From Hormoscilla sp. GUM202 (lineage in GTDB: Bacteria > Cyanobacteriota > Cyanobacteriia > Cyanobacteriales > Desertifilaceae), in contig RFFC02000016.1 in NCBI GenBank assembly GCA_005518205.2, positions 1 through 64,000 on the forward strand: DNA of 64,000 nt. The letters run 5' to 3'. The notes under the pieces were generated by a model. That model was not told where the DNA came from. It did not search any database and worked only from the letters and a program-made list of their open reading frames with translations. The translations under genes and the position numbers were made by a program. Position 1 is the first letter of the stretch. Each line of letters opens with the position of its first letter. Below are positions 25,669 through 34,957 of the stretch, piece after piece.

Positions 25669-27255
25669 CTACGGTGCCTGTCTGAGCAACTCATCTCGGT
25701 TTTCGATCGCGGCTTGATAGTTAGGGTCAAGCTCGATCGCCCGTTCAAAAGATGCCAGGGCCTCTGGATATCGTCCCAAAGCATGTAGCGTCAGACCTCG
25801 GTTATTCCAGGCCGAGACATATTTCGGATCCAGTTCAACCGTCCTGTCATAGGAAGCAAGTGCTTCGGAATACCGTTGCAATTTGAATAAGACAAAGCCG
25901 CGATTGTTCCAAAGCAAAGCCTTTGATGGCAGGCCCTGCGAGCGGCGAATTTCAATCGCTTTGTCAAAGGAGTCTAGCGCCCCACGATATTGACCCAAAC
26001 CAAATCTTAACTCCCCCTGCAATGCCCAATTAGCAGAATTGTCAGGTTGAAGCCGGAGCGCTCTATTCAGGGCTACCAGGGCGGCATCGAATTGTCGCAA
26101 CTCCAGTAAAGCTCCCGCTTTACAATACCAAGCATCATAGTAGTTTGACTTCAGCTCAATTGCCCGGTTGCAGGCCCTAAGTGCTGCTGGATATTGCCGA
26201 TCGAATCCCAAGGCAAAGCCTTTAGCAAACCAAGCTAAATAGAAATCTGGCTTCAGGTCAATTGCCCGGTCAAAAGCTGACAAAGCCTCCGACATTCGCT
26301 TTAAGCGCCATAACTGATTGCCGCGATCAATCCAGTACAGAGGGTTGTCACGATCTGGAGTAGAAACAGGCGGTTGCCAAGAGCTTATTTCTATGTTTGG
26401 GAGCGGAGGAGGAGGAGAATTTTCCACCCTGAATTTATCCGACATTCCCTGCTGGGATGCCCACCGTAAAAAAGTCTGGATCTCAATCCCTAAACTCAGA
26501 CCAACTTTCACCCGCACCGAGCCAACTTCTGCTAAAAATTCTCTAACTATTTCATCATCTTCTGTGACATGCTTGCCATCTGCCCGGCCATGAATGCCAA
26601 TCACCCGCCCACCCGGATCTAACACCGGGCCGCCGCTCATGCCTGGGTGAGAAAGATTGGTATAGACAAGTTCGTAACCCTGGGAACCAACCAGAGGGTG
26701 AGAAATGGCAGCAGCAGAATTATCAAATAGAATCCCTGGGTTGACCACCAGCAGGGATTCTTCTAGGAGCGGCCATCCCGAAATGAAGATAAATGGCTCT
26801 TCCTCCACCGCTGACTGGCGGGAAGCGCTAGCTGCATTGGAGGAATAGTCGCGGTTTTTGTAGAGTCGGTAATTAAAATTAGAGAGGGTGGCCACCGAGT
26901 AAGGGCGATCGCTCTCGAACTTTATTACTGCTAAGTCTACATCATCAGGCAAATTTTTGATGCTGCTGATGTCGAGGGAATGATATTGCCCATCATGAGT
27001 TTTAACATCAGCTTCGTCTCCCGAACCGATACCTTTCACCGCATGATAAGCAGTCAGGACATAGTAACTGTTACCTTCCCTAGCAATAATCACCCCCGAA
27101 CCCGGATCCCCAGGTCCTTCTATTTTCACCGTAATCTCTTTAGCAATAAACTGTATTTCGCCCACAGTCCCTGCTGCTGCTACTTGCGGCTGAACCATGA
27201 CCACAGTTGCACCCAGCAAAGCAGTTGACAGTCCATAGGAAAAATGCTTTAACAT
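25669..27255 (-). CDS. Secreted trypsin-like serine protease with TPR repeats
   Basis: A 528-residue protein with a signal peptide (hydrophobic residues 8-28, AAAG cleavage area). The protease domain (about 35-260) has a complete triad: His71 in LTAYHAVKG, Asp107 in DDVDLAVIKF and Ser207 in HPGMSGGPV. From residue 305 on, about six TPR units follow, for example YWIDRGNQLWRLKRMSEALS and WNNRGLTLHALGRYPEALAS. Such protease-TPR fusions are typical of cyanobacteria and act in the periplasm or on the surface; the substrate is unknown. Confidence 0.88.
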   Translation of the reverse strand: MLKHFSYGLSTALLGATVVMVQPQVAAAGTVGEIQFIAKEITVKIEGPGDPGSGVIIAREGNSYYVLTAYHAVKGIGSGDEADVKTHDGQYHSLDISSIKNLPDDVDLAVIKFESDRPYSVATLSNFNYRLYKNRDYSSNAASASRQSAVEEEPFIFISGWPLLEESLLVVNPGILFDNSAAAISHPLVGSQGYELVYTNLSHPGMSGGPVLDPGGRVIGIHGRADGKHVTEDDEIVREFLAEVGSVRVKVGLSLGIEIQTFLRWASQQGMSDKFRVENSPPPPLPNIEISSWQPPVSTPDRDNPLYWIDRGNQLWRLKRMSEALSAFDRAIDLKPDFYLAWFAKGFALGFDRQYPAALRACNRAIELKSNYYDAWYCKAGALLELRQFDAALVALNRALRLQPDNSANWALQGELRFGLGQYRGALDSFDKAIEIRRSQGLPSKALLWNNRGFVLFKLQRYSEALASYDRTVELDPKYVSAWNNRGLTLHALGRYPEALASFERAIELDPNYQAAIENRDELLRQAP

Positions 27256-27596
27256 TGTTTTACCTTAACTCAGTTTCTCGGTTGAGGTTTTGGACCTCTC
27301 AAGAGGCCATCAGGACCGAAAATTTAGTATTTCCAACCCCAATGGCCGGGTGTGGTCAAAACCTGTTAATCCTCACGTTCGCGTAGCGTGCGCGCAGCGC
27401 ATTCTCTCCCAGTCGCCGGATACTTTTGAGCCGCACCCATCACTTGACGGGACAAAATGTCGATGTCGTCAGGGCAGTACGAGTAGTGCGCCCTGACGAC
27501 ATCTGGCGCCGACTCCGGGCTTTCTCCCTAAATGGCGTTGGCCTCCAAGGTCGCTGCCAGGACTCACACCCCTTAACGATAGAGATATTTTATCCT

Positions 27597-27636
27597 GGAA
27601 TAACTGAGTCACTCCCTTGAGTGACTCAGTTATTCC
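27597..27636. repeat. 18-bp perfect inverted repeat
   Basis: GGAATAACTGAGTCACTC (27597-27614), loop CCTT, and its exact complement (27619-27636) form a very stable hairpin in the gene-free stretch 27256-28012. It has no T-run. Confidence 0.85.
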
Positions 27637-27649
27637 CTTAAGAACTCAG

Positions 27650-27733
27650 TCAGTCCCAGAACTAACTGTTCATTCCACCGAGTACGTGAATCATTCCACC
27701 TAGTACGAGAGTCATTCGGTGGCGTCAAAAGCT
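27650..27733. repeat. 21-bp period tandem repeat (CATTCCACC units)
   Basis: CATTCC/CATTCG occur at 27671, 27692 and 27713, exactly 21 bp apart, with a weaker unit before. The period is three heptamers. Confidence 0.7.
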
Positions 27734-27778
27734 TTTGCTTTGACTTGAAACAACATTACCAAAGGGAATCTGAGTAAC

Positions 27779-27860
27779 TCTTTGGCCGGAGCGGGAGCCT
27801 CTTTGGCCGGAGTAAGCGTCTCCTTGGCCGGAGTAAGCACCTCCTTGGCCGGAGTAAAAT
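27779..27860. repeat. 21-bp tandem repeat x4 (TTGGCCGGAG units)
   Basis: TTGGCCGG occurs at 27782, 27803, 27824 and 27845, with a constant 21-bp period. It could be read as a heptapeptide repeat (SLAGVST), but no start or long frame exists, so it is treated as non-coding. Confidence 0.85.
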
Positions 27861-27892
27861 CAGGGGTTTGGTCTTGCGCCTGTTGGTAAGAG

Positions 27893-27946
27893 GATCCCCC
27901 CCCAGCCCCCCTTAAAAAGGCTTAAAAAGGGGGGCTGGGGGGGATC
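27893..27946. repeat. C-rich palindrome (CCCCCCAGCCCCCC type)
   Basis: A long inverted repeat, CCCCCCAGCCCCCC against GGGGGGCTGGGGGG, with a TTAAAAA-rich centre. Similar elements lie at 37009-37048 and inside the MITE at 47105-47267. They are common in cyanobacterial intergenic DNA. Confidence 0.85.
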
Positions 27947-28012
27947 GGATCGCCCGCTACCGGTGAGAGCGGAAACCTCTGGGAGGCCATGAGGCAAGTC
28001 GGGATACGCTAA

Positions 28013-29854
28013 TCACAATGGGATGCGGAAAACTCGACCTCCGGGTGTAGATTCTTTAACCACCACAGTCAAATCTTGGCTGCCAGTTTGCCAACGGGCG
28101 CCTACGATCAGCAAAGTCCTTCTCAAACTGCCACCTGGTGGAACAAAAGCATCTTCTCCTGCTGTTAATAAGAACCGGGATGAAACCCTGTTGCCACTGT
28201 CGTCAAGCACTTGTACAAACAAAGGCACAAACCCAAATTTGTCATTACTGTCATTTTTAATCACCAGGTCTACAGTAAACCCACCCGTAGCATTCACGTT
28301 GGCTCTGTTGATGCTGATTTGGACATCATCCTTCTTTTGCACTATGTTCAGAGCTACAGGCCCCGATCTTGGTTGATTCCGACGCGGGGTTGATGCTGGT
28401 TGAGTTCTTGTCGGCTCTGGTGCCCTCATCACCCTCTGGTATGATTCTACCCCTTCATAAGCATAACGGTTGTAACCATTCCGTTGAATCAGCTCTTCTA
28501 GATAGCGCACTCGACTTCTAGGCGCTGGGTGAGTTGAAAGCCATTCTGGAGGCGCGTTGCGCTGTAACTGTTTGAACAACTGCATCACGCTATGCAGACC
28601 ATCAGCAGCATAGCCAGCAGCGGCGATCGCCCGCGTTCCCAAAATATCAGCCTGACGCTCTTGGTTGCGACTGTTATCTAAACTTGTCAGCCAAGTAATT
28701 ATCTCTCCAAAGGGAATGACTTCATTGATAGTGTCTACCACAGCGTTCTGGGATATTGCTAGAAAGCCGTGGGAGAGGACAGCATGACCGATTTCATGAC
28801 CCAGCAAACCCGCCAATTCGGCCTCTGACCCCATTAACTTCATGAGCCCCGAATTTATAAATATCTTGCCGCCCGGTAGAGCGAAGGCATTAGGAGTGGA
28901 ATCTTCGACCACATAAAATTCGTACTCGAACTCATCTCGCCCCATAAACTTCGCCAGTTTCTGACCGATTTCATTCACGTACTCTACCACAGCCGGGTCT
29001 TCTACCAAAGTGAGATCCTTTTTTAAGCTTTCTGCGAACTCCTTACCTGCAGCTGCTTCTCCCTGTAGCAGTAGCTCAATTAGCTCTCCTCTCAAACAGT
29101 CGCCGATGATTTCGCAGGTTACCACATGTGCTATTCCCAAGCCGAACAAATCTTGCTCGATCTGGGATCTGTACTTTTGGAAATGCTTGTCTGCCAGGCG
29201 ATCGTACTTAGCCGCCTGGGGATTTTTAGGATAGGTGAGGGCAAATTGACGGGCTGCAATTGCCGCTTCTAACCACTGGTCTTGCTCTGCCAGCAAAGCA
29301 ATTTTCCGATCCAGCAGTTCTGTGTTGTCCGGATACAGAGATGTTGCTCGTTCCAAGGCCGCAATGGCTCTTTCTGGCCGTCCATATTTTTGAGCAGCTG
29401 ACGCCAGCAGCAAATGACCGGGGATAAAGTCCGGATAATTCTCGGTCAACAGTTCTAGGGGCACGAAAGTTTTGCTTTCCAGACCTTGCTGTAGACCCGC
29501 ATTCGCCTCTCGCCAGTATACCCGAGCCGCTGGAGATACATCAGAAATCTCCAAAACCGGCTTTGGTGGCGGACTAGCAGGAGCAAATGCAGGTTTTACT
29601 TGCCGCTGGAGTCTTTCTGCTTCCCCGAGATTTCCCAGTTTAATAAATCTGTCTGCTTCCGCCAGTTTCTGGTAACGGGTTCTGCCAAAGATTTGGGCAA
29701 TTTCCACCGCCTCCGCTACTGGCGGACTTGCTGTTGGGTTTTCTCTTAAAGCTGGTGGTATTTTCGACTCTGTCCTTGGTGCCCAAACTAGGACTATGGC
29801 AAAGCCGCTCGCCATTGCCCCAGTTAACAGTTTCCATAATGATTTGAGTTTCAT
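28013..29854 (-). CDS. M48-family metalloprotease with TPR region
   Basis: The start chosen is the ATG at 29854, preceded by GGTAGGAAG; an upstream in-frame ATG at 29899 has no such site. The 613-residue product has a signal or anchor segment (about 5-26) and TPR-like helices (about 120-230). The M48 domain holds GLLGHEIGHAVLSHG (zinc ligands His353 and His357, catalytic Glu354). PNAFALPGGKIFINSGL and RQADILGTRAIAAAGY (third ligand Glu) are also BepA-like. The C-terminal about 110 residues look like a beta-sandwich. BepA-type proteases maintain outer-membrane proteins in the periplasm, which is the likely role. Confidence 0.88.
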   Translation of the reverse strand: MKLKSLWKLLTGAMASGFAIVLVWAPRTESKIPPALRENPTASPPVAEAVEIAQIFGRTRYQKLAEADRFIKLGNLGEAERLQRQVKPAFAPASPPPKPVLEISDVSPAARVYWREANAGLQQGLESKTFVPLELLTENYPDFIPGHLLLASAAQKYGRPERAIAALERATSLYPDNTELLDRKIALLAEQDQWLEAAIAARQFALTYPKNPQAAKYDRLADKHFQKYRSQIEQDLFGLGIAHVVTCEIIGDCLRGELIELLLQGEAAAGKEFAESLKKDLTLVEDPAVVEYVNEIGQKLAKFMGRDEFEYEFYVVEDSTPNAFALPGGKIFINSGLMKLMGSEAELAGLLGHEIGHAVLSHGFLAISQNAVVDTINEVIPFGEIITWLTSLDNSRNQERQADILGTRAIAAAGYAADGLHSVMQLFKQLQRNAPPEWLSTHPAPRSRVRYLEELIQRNGYNRYAYEGVESYQRVMRAPEPTRTQPASTPRRNQPRSGPVALNIVQKKDDVQISINRANVNATGGFTVDLVIKNDSNDKFGFVPLFVQVLDDSGNRVSSRFLLTAGEDAFVPPGGSLRRTLLIVGARWQTGSQDLTVVVKESTPGGRVFRIPL

Positions 29855-30058
29855 CTTCCTACCTTTCCCGATCGATCGCCTCCTGCTTTTGCTTATCATG
29901 GTTCATTTTCTTTCTGTTTATGCTCAATTGTGATTAATTGTAAGAATTCTTTACACAACCAACTTACGAGATAGACTCTAGTTACCAAGGCTGCAAGCAC
30001 CAAATTTTCACCCTATTTCAACCATCACTGGTCACTGACATGAGGCCAACGATGGCGG

Positions 30059-30123
30059 CGCGGTGTCTCCTCTTTTGTACGTTGGCGTTCTCGAGAGACA
30101 TCGAGATCCCAGGAGACACCGCG
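30059..30123. repeat. 13-bp inverted repeat in the 29855-30453 gap
   Basis: CGCGGTGTCTCCT (30059-30071) pairs with AGGAGACACCGCG (30111-30123), enclosing a TCTCGAGAGA palindrome. AAAATTACCG occurs twice (30210 and 30263 regions), with a third partial copy near 30371. No gene is seen here. Confidence 0.75.
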
Positions 30124-30453
30124 ACTTACCGTCGGTGGTGGTGGGAGGTGATTCCATGCCTGCCCGGGTCATACTGTGGTGGTCGCGGTTTCCGTACCAG
30201 AGAAGGCATAAAATTACCGCAAATGGTAGAAAACTATACCGTTATCATCTGAGAATTCGCTAAAATTACCGCCAACAGCAGAACCACCAACTCCAATATC
30301 CGACAGGCATGACCGTTAAAATAACTCCTGCCCGTCAAGTTACAGGAAATAATGCTATGCTGTATAGCCGTAAAATTACCCTAGACAAAAGACTAGGTTC
30401 TGGGCGCTCCTACTATCAACCTTAACCTCTAGACCATCCTATACCGCTGTCTG

Positions 30454-31899
30454 ATGACCACTCTGCCCATTCCACATCAGCCGGACCAACAGAACTCTCA
30501 CACTGGTGCGAGCGATCTGCACTGCGGCACCAATGACATTGCCTCACCAGAAAAAAACCCAGTTGTTGTCCTCAAGGAACTGGTGGCCCGGTTGCGCCGC
30601 GAACAGAATAAAACCCAAGACTTGTTGATTTCTCTAGGGTTTGCCCTGCGCAGCTTCAATAACCTGAATCAGTTTCTGGAATTAATTCCTCTGATCGCAT
30701 CTCGGGTGACAGATGCCGATGGTGGTGCATTGGTGCTGTTTAAGCCCAATGGTCAGCTAAGGCTAGATCAAATGCATTGCCACGATACTGTTCAATGTCA
30801 GGATATCCGCAAAGCCCTGGAAACAGTCAATCGTCAATTCACACCTCGGGATGGAGACGAACCAGTTGATATTAGCCAGATATCAGCAGTCCTGGATCGG
30901 GAAGTGAGCCATTACTTAGGACCCGATACACGGCTGTTTGGCACGGCAATTCTGGCCAAGAAAACTGAAAGGGGGCGTCTGTACATCTTGAGCCGGAACC
31001 GGGAATACACCTGGACGGAGACGCGCCAGAAGTTAATCCGGTTGGTGGCCGACCAAACGGCGGTGGCGATTGAAAATGACGAACTCTCAGCCGAACTGCG
31101 CAAAAAAGAACGGCTCTCGCGGGAGTTAGAAATAGGTGCGGAAATTCAGTTGCAACTGCTGCCTCACGAATGTCCTAAAATTCAAGGAGTAGAACTGGCG
31201 GCTCGCTGCCAGACGGCTAACCGCGTCGGAGGAGATTACTATGATTTCATTCCCGTCAGCCACGATCCGCTGCGACCGGCATGTTGTGGGGATAATGAAT
31301 CGGGCTGTTGGAGCGTGACTATCGCAGATGTTATGGGTAAGGGGGTTCCCGCAGGTCTGATTATGACTATGCTGCGGGGGATGCTGCGAGCAGAGGTCCT
31401 GAATGGCCAATCACCAGCGCAGATTCTCCAGCACCTGAACCATGCCATGTACGCTGATTTGGACAAATCTAATCGATTTGTGACCTTGTTTTATTCTGAG
31501 TATAACCCCCATACTCGCATCCTGTCTTACAGCAATGCCGCCCACAATCCCCCTTTCTTATGGCAAGCAACAACTCAAACTATCCAACGCCTGGATACAA
31601 TGGGTATGCTGATCGGTCTGGATGTGGATTCTGAGTATGAGGATGCTCAAACTCGTCTGGAACCGGGTGACACGATTATTTATTATACCGATGGTTTTAC
31701 TGATGCGCCTAACCAAAAGGGCGATCGCTTCGACGAGGACAATTTGATCGCGGCTTTCCAGGAGGCTTGTCAGGAATATAGCGACCCAGAAGCGATTTTG
31801 GATTATCTGTTCGATCGGGTCGATGATTTTATCGGTCCGGGCAATGACAATTCCGATGATATGACTCTGGTGGTAATGCGAATTAATAATAGTGAATAA
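30454..31899 (+). CDS. GAF-domain PP2C phosphatase (SpoIIE/RsbU type)
   Basis: A 481-residue protein. A GAF-like sensor spans about 65-210 and a short coiled linker follows (RKKERLSRELEIGAEIQLQL). The PP2C_SIG domain (about 240-480) has RVGGDYYDF, TIADVMGKGVPAGL, IIYYTDGFTDAPNQKGDRF and DDMTLVVMR, carrying the metal-binding aspartates. Such phosphatases activate anti-anti-sigma proteins by dephosphorylation, or act in other Ser/Thr switches. No anti-sigma partner is adjacent. A 69-residue conserved protein follows 18 bp later. Confidence 0.9.
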   Translation: MTTLPIPHQPDQQNSHTGASDLHCGTNDIASPEKNPVVVLKELVARLRREQNKTQDLLISLGFALRSFNNLNQFLELIPLIASRVTDADGGALVLFKPNGQLRLDQMHCHDTVQCQDIRKALETVNRQFTPRDGDEPVDISQISAVLDREVSHYLGPDTRLFGTAILAKKTERGRLYILSRNREYTWTETRQKLIRLVADQTAVAIENDELSAELRKKERLSRELEIGAEIQLQLLPHECPKIQGVELAARCQTANRVGGDYYDFIPVSHDPLRPACCGDNESGCWSVTIADVMGKGVPAGLIMTMLRGMLRAEVLNGQSPAQILQHLNHAMYADLDKSNRFVTLFYSEYNPHTRILSYSNAAHNPPFLWQATTQTIQRLDTMGMLIGLDVDSEYEDAQTRLEPGDTIIYYTDGFTDAPNQKGDRFDEDNLIAAFQEACQEYSDPEAILDYLFDRVDDFIGPGNDNSDDMTLVVMRINNSE

Positions 31900-31917
31900 T
31901 CAACAGGAGCAGTGGCA

Positions 31918-32127
31918 ATGGAAGTTAATAAATTTATCCATGGCAGTGATTCTGGACGGCATTTATACTTGCGACAGATAGTCTTGGCTCAGCAAACAGA
32001 TGCTGACTTGGTGGCAGATTTTAAGGAAGCCGTTAACAACTTTATTGAAAGTGGGCAGGTATATGCCTTTATCCTCGGCCTCATTCTCGGGGATCTAGTG
32101 CGGAAGTTTACCACCTATGGAGGTTAG
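31918..32127 (+). CDS. Conserved small cyanobacterial protein
   Basis: The start chosen is the ATG at 31918, with AGGAG eight bases upstream; a GTG at 31912 is possible. The 69-residue product ([19 protein letters not shown], then [18 protein letters not shown], a hydrophobic [11 protein letters not shown]) has no function I can name. It may be coupled to the phosphatase upstream and to argH nine bases downstream. Confidence 0.65.
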   Translation: MEVNKFIHGSDSGRHLYLRQIVLAQQTDADLVADFKEAVNNFIESGQVYAFILGLILGDLVRKFTTYGG

Positions 32128-32135
32128 TTGTAAAT

Positions 32136-33554
32136 TTGAATAATCAATTACCACAGCAACCAGAAGCAAAAACTTGGAGTCAGCGGTTCGAGCGGGCGCT
32201 GCACCCGGCGATCGAGGAATTTAATGCCAGCATAGGTTTTGACATAGAGCTGATAGAATATGACCTAAATGGTTCGGGAGCGCATGCCAAAATGCTGGCA
32301 CGCACGGGGATAATTTCAGCAGCAGAAAAGTCCCAATTACTGGCTGGACTGGAGCAAATTCGCTCGGAATACAGGCAAGGAAAATTCCAACCCGGAATTG
32401 ATGCCGAGGATGTTCATTTGGCCGTAGAAAGGCGGCTGACAGAAATAGCAGGTGATGTGGGCAAAAAGCTGCATACGGCCCGATCGCGCAACGATCAGGT
32501 AGGAACTGACACCAGGCTATATCTGCGGGATCAAATAGAGCAAATTAGAACTCAGTTGCGCCAGTTTCAGGAGGTATTGCTAGACCTGGCCGAAGTTCAT
32601 GTGGAAACTTTAATTCCGGGCTACACTCACCTGCAACGGGCCCAACCTTTGAGTTTGGCACATCACCTGATGGCTTATTTTGAAATGGCCCAACGAGACT
32701 GGGAACGCTTGGGTGATGTCTGGAAGCGGGTAAATATTTCTCCCCTCGGTTGTGGTGCCCTGGCGGGGACGACCTTTCCCATTGACCGCCAATATACAGC
32801 AGAGGAACTGGGGTTTGCCAGTGTCTATGGTAACAGTTTGGATGGAGTGAGCGATCGGGACTTTGCGGTGGAATTCTGTTGTAGCGCCAGCTTGATTATG
32901 GTCCACCTGAGTCGTCTATCAGAGGAAATCATTCTCTGGGCGTCACGGGAATTTGGCTTTATCACCCTCTCTGACAGCTGTGCTACTGGATCCAGCATTA
33001 TGCCCCAAAAGAAAAACCCCGACGTACCCGAACTGGTGCGGGGTAAGACGGGTCGAGTTTTCGGTCATCTCCAGGCCCTGCTGGTGTTGATGAAGGGACT
33101 GCCAATGGCCTACAACAAAGACCTGCAAGAGGATAAGGAAGCCTTATTTGACAGCGTGAAAACCCTGAAAGCCTGTCTGCAAGCCATGACGATCTTGCTG
33201 CGGGAGGGGATAGAATTTCGGACCGAACGCCTAGAACAAGCTGTGGCGTCAGACTTCTCTAACGCCACAGATGTAGCTGACTATTTGGCCGCGCGGGGCG
33301 TTCCCTTCCGGGAAGCTTACAACCTCGTAGGTAAGGCCGTGAAAACTAGCCTTGCTGCCGGTAAACTGCTGCCGGATCTCAGTTTGGAGGAATGGAAAGC
33401 CCTGCATCCGGCCTTTGAGTCAGATATTTATCAGGTGATCGCCCCCCGGCAAGTCGTGGCCGCGCGTAACAGTTACGGCGGTACTGGCTTCGAGCAGGTC
33501 AGGAAAGCCATTCAAGCAGGGCGCGATCGCTTAGCCACAGTATCGGGAGGTTAG
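32136..33554 (+). CDS. argH: Argininosuccinate lyase
   Basis: A 472-residue fumarase-superfamily enzyme. Motifs are [59 protein letters not shown] and the signature [20 protein letters not shown]. It converts argininosuccinate to arginine and fumarate, the last step of arginine synthesis. The start codon appears to be TTG, with GGAGG about 12 bases upstream; length is normal for the family. Confidence 0.95.
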   Translation: MNNQLPQQPEAKTWSQRFERALHPAIEEFNASIGFDIELIEYDLNGSGAHAKMLARTGIISAAEKSQLLAGLEQIRSEYRQGKFQPGIDAEDVHLAVERRLTEIAGDVGKKLHTARSRNDQVGTDTRLYLRDQIEQIRTQLRQFQEVLLDLAEVHVETLIPGYTHLQRAQPLSLAHHLMAYFEMAQRDWERLGDVWKRVNISPLGCGALAGTTFPIDRQYTAEELGFASVYGNSLDGVSDRDFAVEFCCSASLIMVHLSRLSEEIILWASREFGFITLSDSCATGSSIMPQKKNPDVPELVRGKTGRVFGHLQALLVLMKGLPMAYNKDLQEDKEALFDSVKTLKACLQAMTILLREGIEFRTERLEQAVASDFSNATDVADYLAARGVPFREAYNLVGKAVKTSLAAGKLLPDLSLEEWKALHPAFESDIYQVIAPRQVVAARNSYGGTGFEQVRKAIQAGRDRLATVSGG

Positions 33555-33564
33555 ATCCCGTACT

Positions 33565-33732
33565 TTACATGGCTACAGAGGAGTCGTTTTCCATATTGTC
33601 TTCCTCTGCTGTCGGTTGCCTGTCAAACCGTCGTCTGGAGAAGCGACCTGTCTGTTTCCGTTTGCGAAATTTGCGGGCGTATGCTAGATTACGCTGCGCC
33701 TTTTCTTTCTTGGGGTTGCGGCGCTTGGCCAT
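33565..33732 (-). CDS. Small basic conserved cyanobacterial protein (55 aa)
   Basis: The frame from the ATG at 33732 (preceded by GAGGTGAAC) gives MAKRRNPKKEKAQRNLAYAR, then KFRKRKQTGRFSRRRF and an acidic tail. It is strongly basic in the first 40 residues, like a ribosome-associated or nucleic-acid-binding protein. I recall similar short proteins in many cyanobacteria but cannot name the family. It is convergent with argH (stops 11 bp apart) and has a roughly 190-bp upstream region rich in short inverted repeats. Confidence 0.75.
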   Translation of the reverse strand: MAKRRNPKKEKAQRNLAYARKFRKRKQTGRFSRRRFDRQPTAEEDNMENDSSVAM

Positions 33733-33925
33733 GTTCACCTCATTACTAACAACAAAAATAATGCCTAGTTATCGGGTGGGGGCATGCTGTTGCCAGTACA
33801 CCGTGCCCGATCGGCCTGCGGACTTTCGTTTCCGGAATCACCTATGTTGTGCGCAGGATGCGACACAACCGGGTGACTCCCGGTTTCGACCGAAAAATCG
33901 GCATGTTACGATGGGTAATTTTCTT

Positions 33926-33932
33926 AGTATAA
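33926..33932 (-). promoter_or_regulatory. Possible -10 box (TTATACT) for the small basic protein
   Basis: TTATACT on the minus strand lies about 195 bp before the ATG. The putative leader contains AACCGGG/CCCGGTT and GTTGTG/CACAAC hairpins and two GGTCGAAAC repeats. This is a suggestion only; no -35 box is clear. Confidence 0.3.
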
Positions 33933-34031
33933 CTCAAGTTTCGACCTCCTGTGGGGGCGATTCATGCTAAGATTAAAAATATTTTGCGATTTTTCCGGGC
34001 TTGATGGCCTCTCACAACTAACAAATCACTT

Positions 34032-34487
34032 ATGCGTCGGTCATGGCAGTTCGTACAAACAGTCTTGGGCGTGATCTTCCGTCACCCGGTCACTGGTGCT
34101 ACCATCATCCCCAGATTGGCTGATGGTCGGATAGTACTGGTCCGGCGTCGTGACAATGGTCTGTGGGGACTACCCGGAGGCTTGGTGGACTGGGGGGAGG
34201 ATATTCCTACGACGGTGCGGCGAGAGTTAGCTGAGGAGACGGGTCTGGAAGTTGTCAAAATTAGCCAGTTGCTGGGTGTTTATTCAGCACCAGACCGCGA
34301 CCCTAGAATCCATTCTATTTGTATAACGGTGGAAGCGGAAGTGATCGGTAAAATGCAAGTTCGGGATACTCTGGAAATTAGTGCAGTTCAGGCTTTTGAG
34401 CTGACATCACTGCCAGAGGGTAAGCTATCTCATGACCACAATCGGCAGTTACAGGACTACTTGAGCGGTCGGGCTACCATTGCTTAA
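34032..34487 (+). CDS. Nudix hydrolase
   Basis: A 151-residue protein with a complete Nudix box at 50-72: G50 x5 E56 x7 R64-E65-L66 x E68-E69 x G71 (GLVDWGEDIPTTVRRELAEE). It hydrolyses a nucleoside diphosphate linked to a variable group; the substrate cannot be predicted. It is divergent from the small basic protein gene. Confidence 0.9.
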   Translation: MRRSWQFVQTVLGVIFRHPVTGATIIPRLADGRIVLVRRRDNGLWGLPGGLVDWGEDIPTTVRRELAEETGLEVVKISQLLGVYSAPDRDPRIHSICITVEAEVIGKMQVRDTLEISAVQAFELTSLPEGKLSHDHNRQLQDYLSGRATIA

Positions 34488-34545
34488 GCACATATAGTTA
34501 TACTCGCATTAGATGGGTTGGTAGTGGGTCACAAGTAGTGATTGG

Positions 34546-34870
34546 ACGCGCTTGCCAACCCTGACAACTGCATCAGAGTCGAGCGGAATCGGGAGTCACT
34601 TTGGGGAAAATCCCGAATTAGCAGGATTGAAAGGGATTGCCTCGAATACCCAGCCACTTAGCTATGGCTGCACGCTCCGGGAACCCTACGCTACGCAGTG
34701 CGCGATCGGATTGCCAGGTGGTGGAAGTAAGCCCAGATACCCTGGCCTTTATCCAGTATACTTCCGGTCCTACAGGGAAGCCAAAAGGAGTGATGGTAAG
34801 TCATGGGAATTTGCTGCATAATTTGGAAATCCTCAAGCTAGCCTTTGGACATTGCCAAATGCTTCGATAA
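34546..34870 (+). pseudogene. Fragment of fatty acyl-AMP ligase / AMP-binding enzyme
   Basis: In one frame PTLTTASESSGIGSHFGENP and ELAGLKGIASNTQP read like the N-terminal domain of cyanobacterial acyl-AMP ligases. In the next frame DTLAFIQYTSGPTGKPKGVM, then SHGNLLHNLEILKLAFGH is the diagnostic P-loop (motif A3) of adenylate-forming enzymes. A 46-bp dispersed repeat (34664-34709) sits at the frame change. Both ends of the enzyme are missing, so this is a relic. Confidence 0.75.
34664..34709 (+). repeat. 46-bp small dispersed repeat, copy 1
   Basis: ATGGCTGCACGCTCCGGGAA and ending GTGCGCGATCGG; the reverse complement recurs at 37327-37372. Here it is inserted inside the acyl-AMP ligase relic. 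Confidence 0.9.
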
Positions 34871-34879
34871 TCTGGGCAT

Positions 34880-34911
34880 GAGAGGGAAGCCCGCACGTGG
34901 GCTTCCCTCTC
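34880..34911. repeat. 13-bp perfect hairpin
   Basis: GAGAGGGAAGCCC (34880-34892) and its complement (34899-34911) flank a GCACGT loop, between the relic and the aldo/keto reductase. It may act as a bidirectional 3'-end structure; no T-run follows. Confidence 0.75.
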
Positions 34912-34957
34912 GTTACCATTCTCAATGAACCATTCTCAATGAACCATTCTCTACCGC

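Noticed and set aside
33733..33960. tmRNA or RNase P RNA in the leader region
   Set aside because: Some GGTCGAAAC and GAAAGTCC strings recall them, but the conserved core order is absent.
33569..33970. 133-residue plus-strand frame
   Set aside because: Lies opposite the convincing 55-residue basic protein and its leader.
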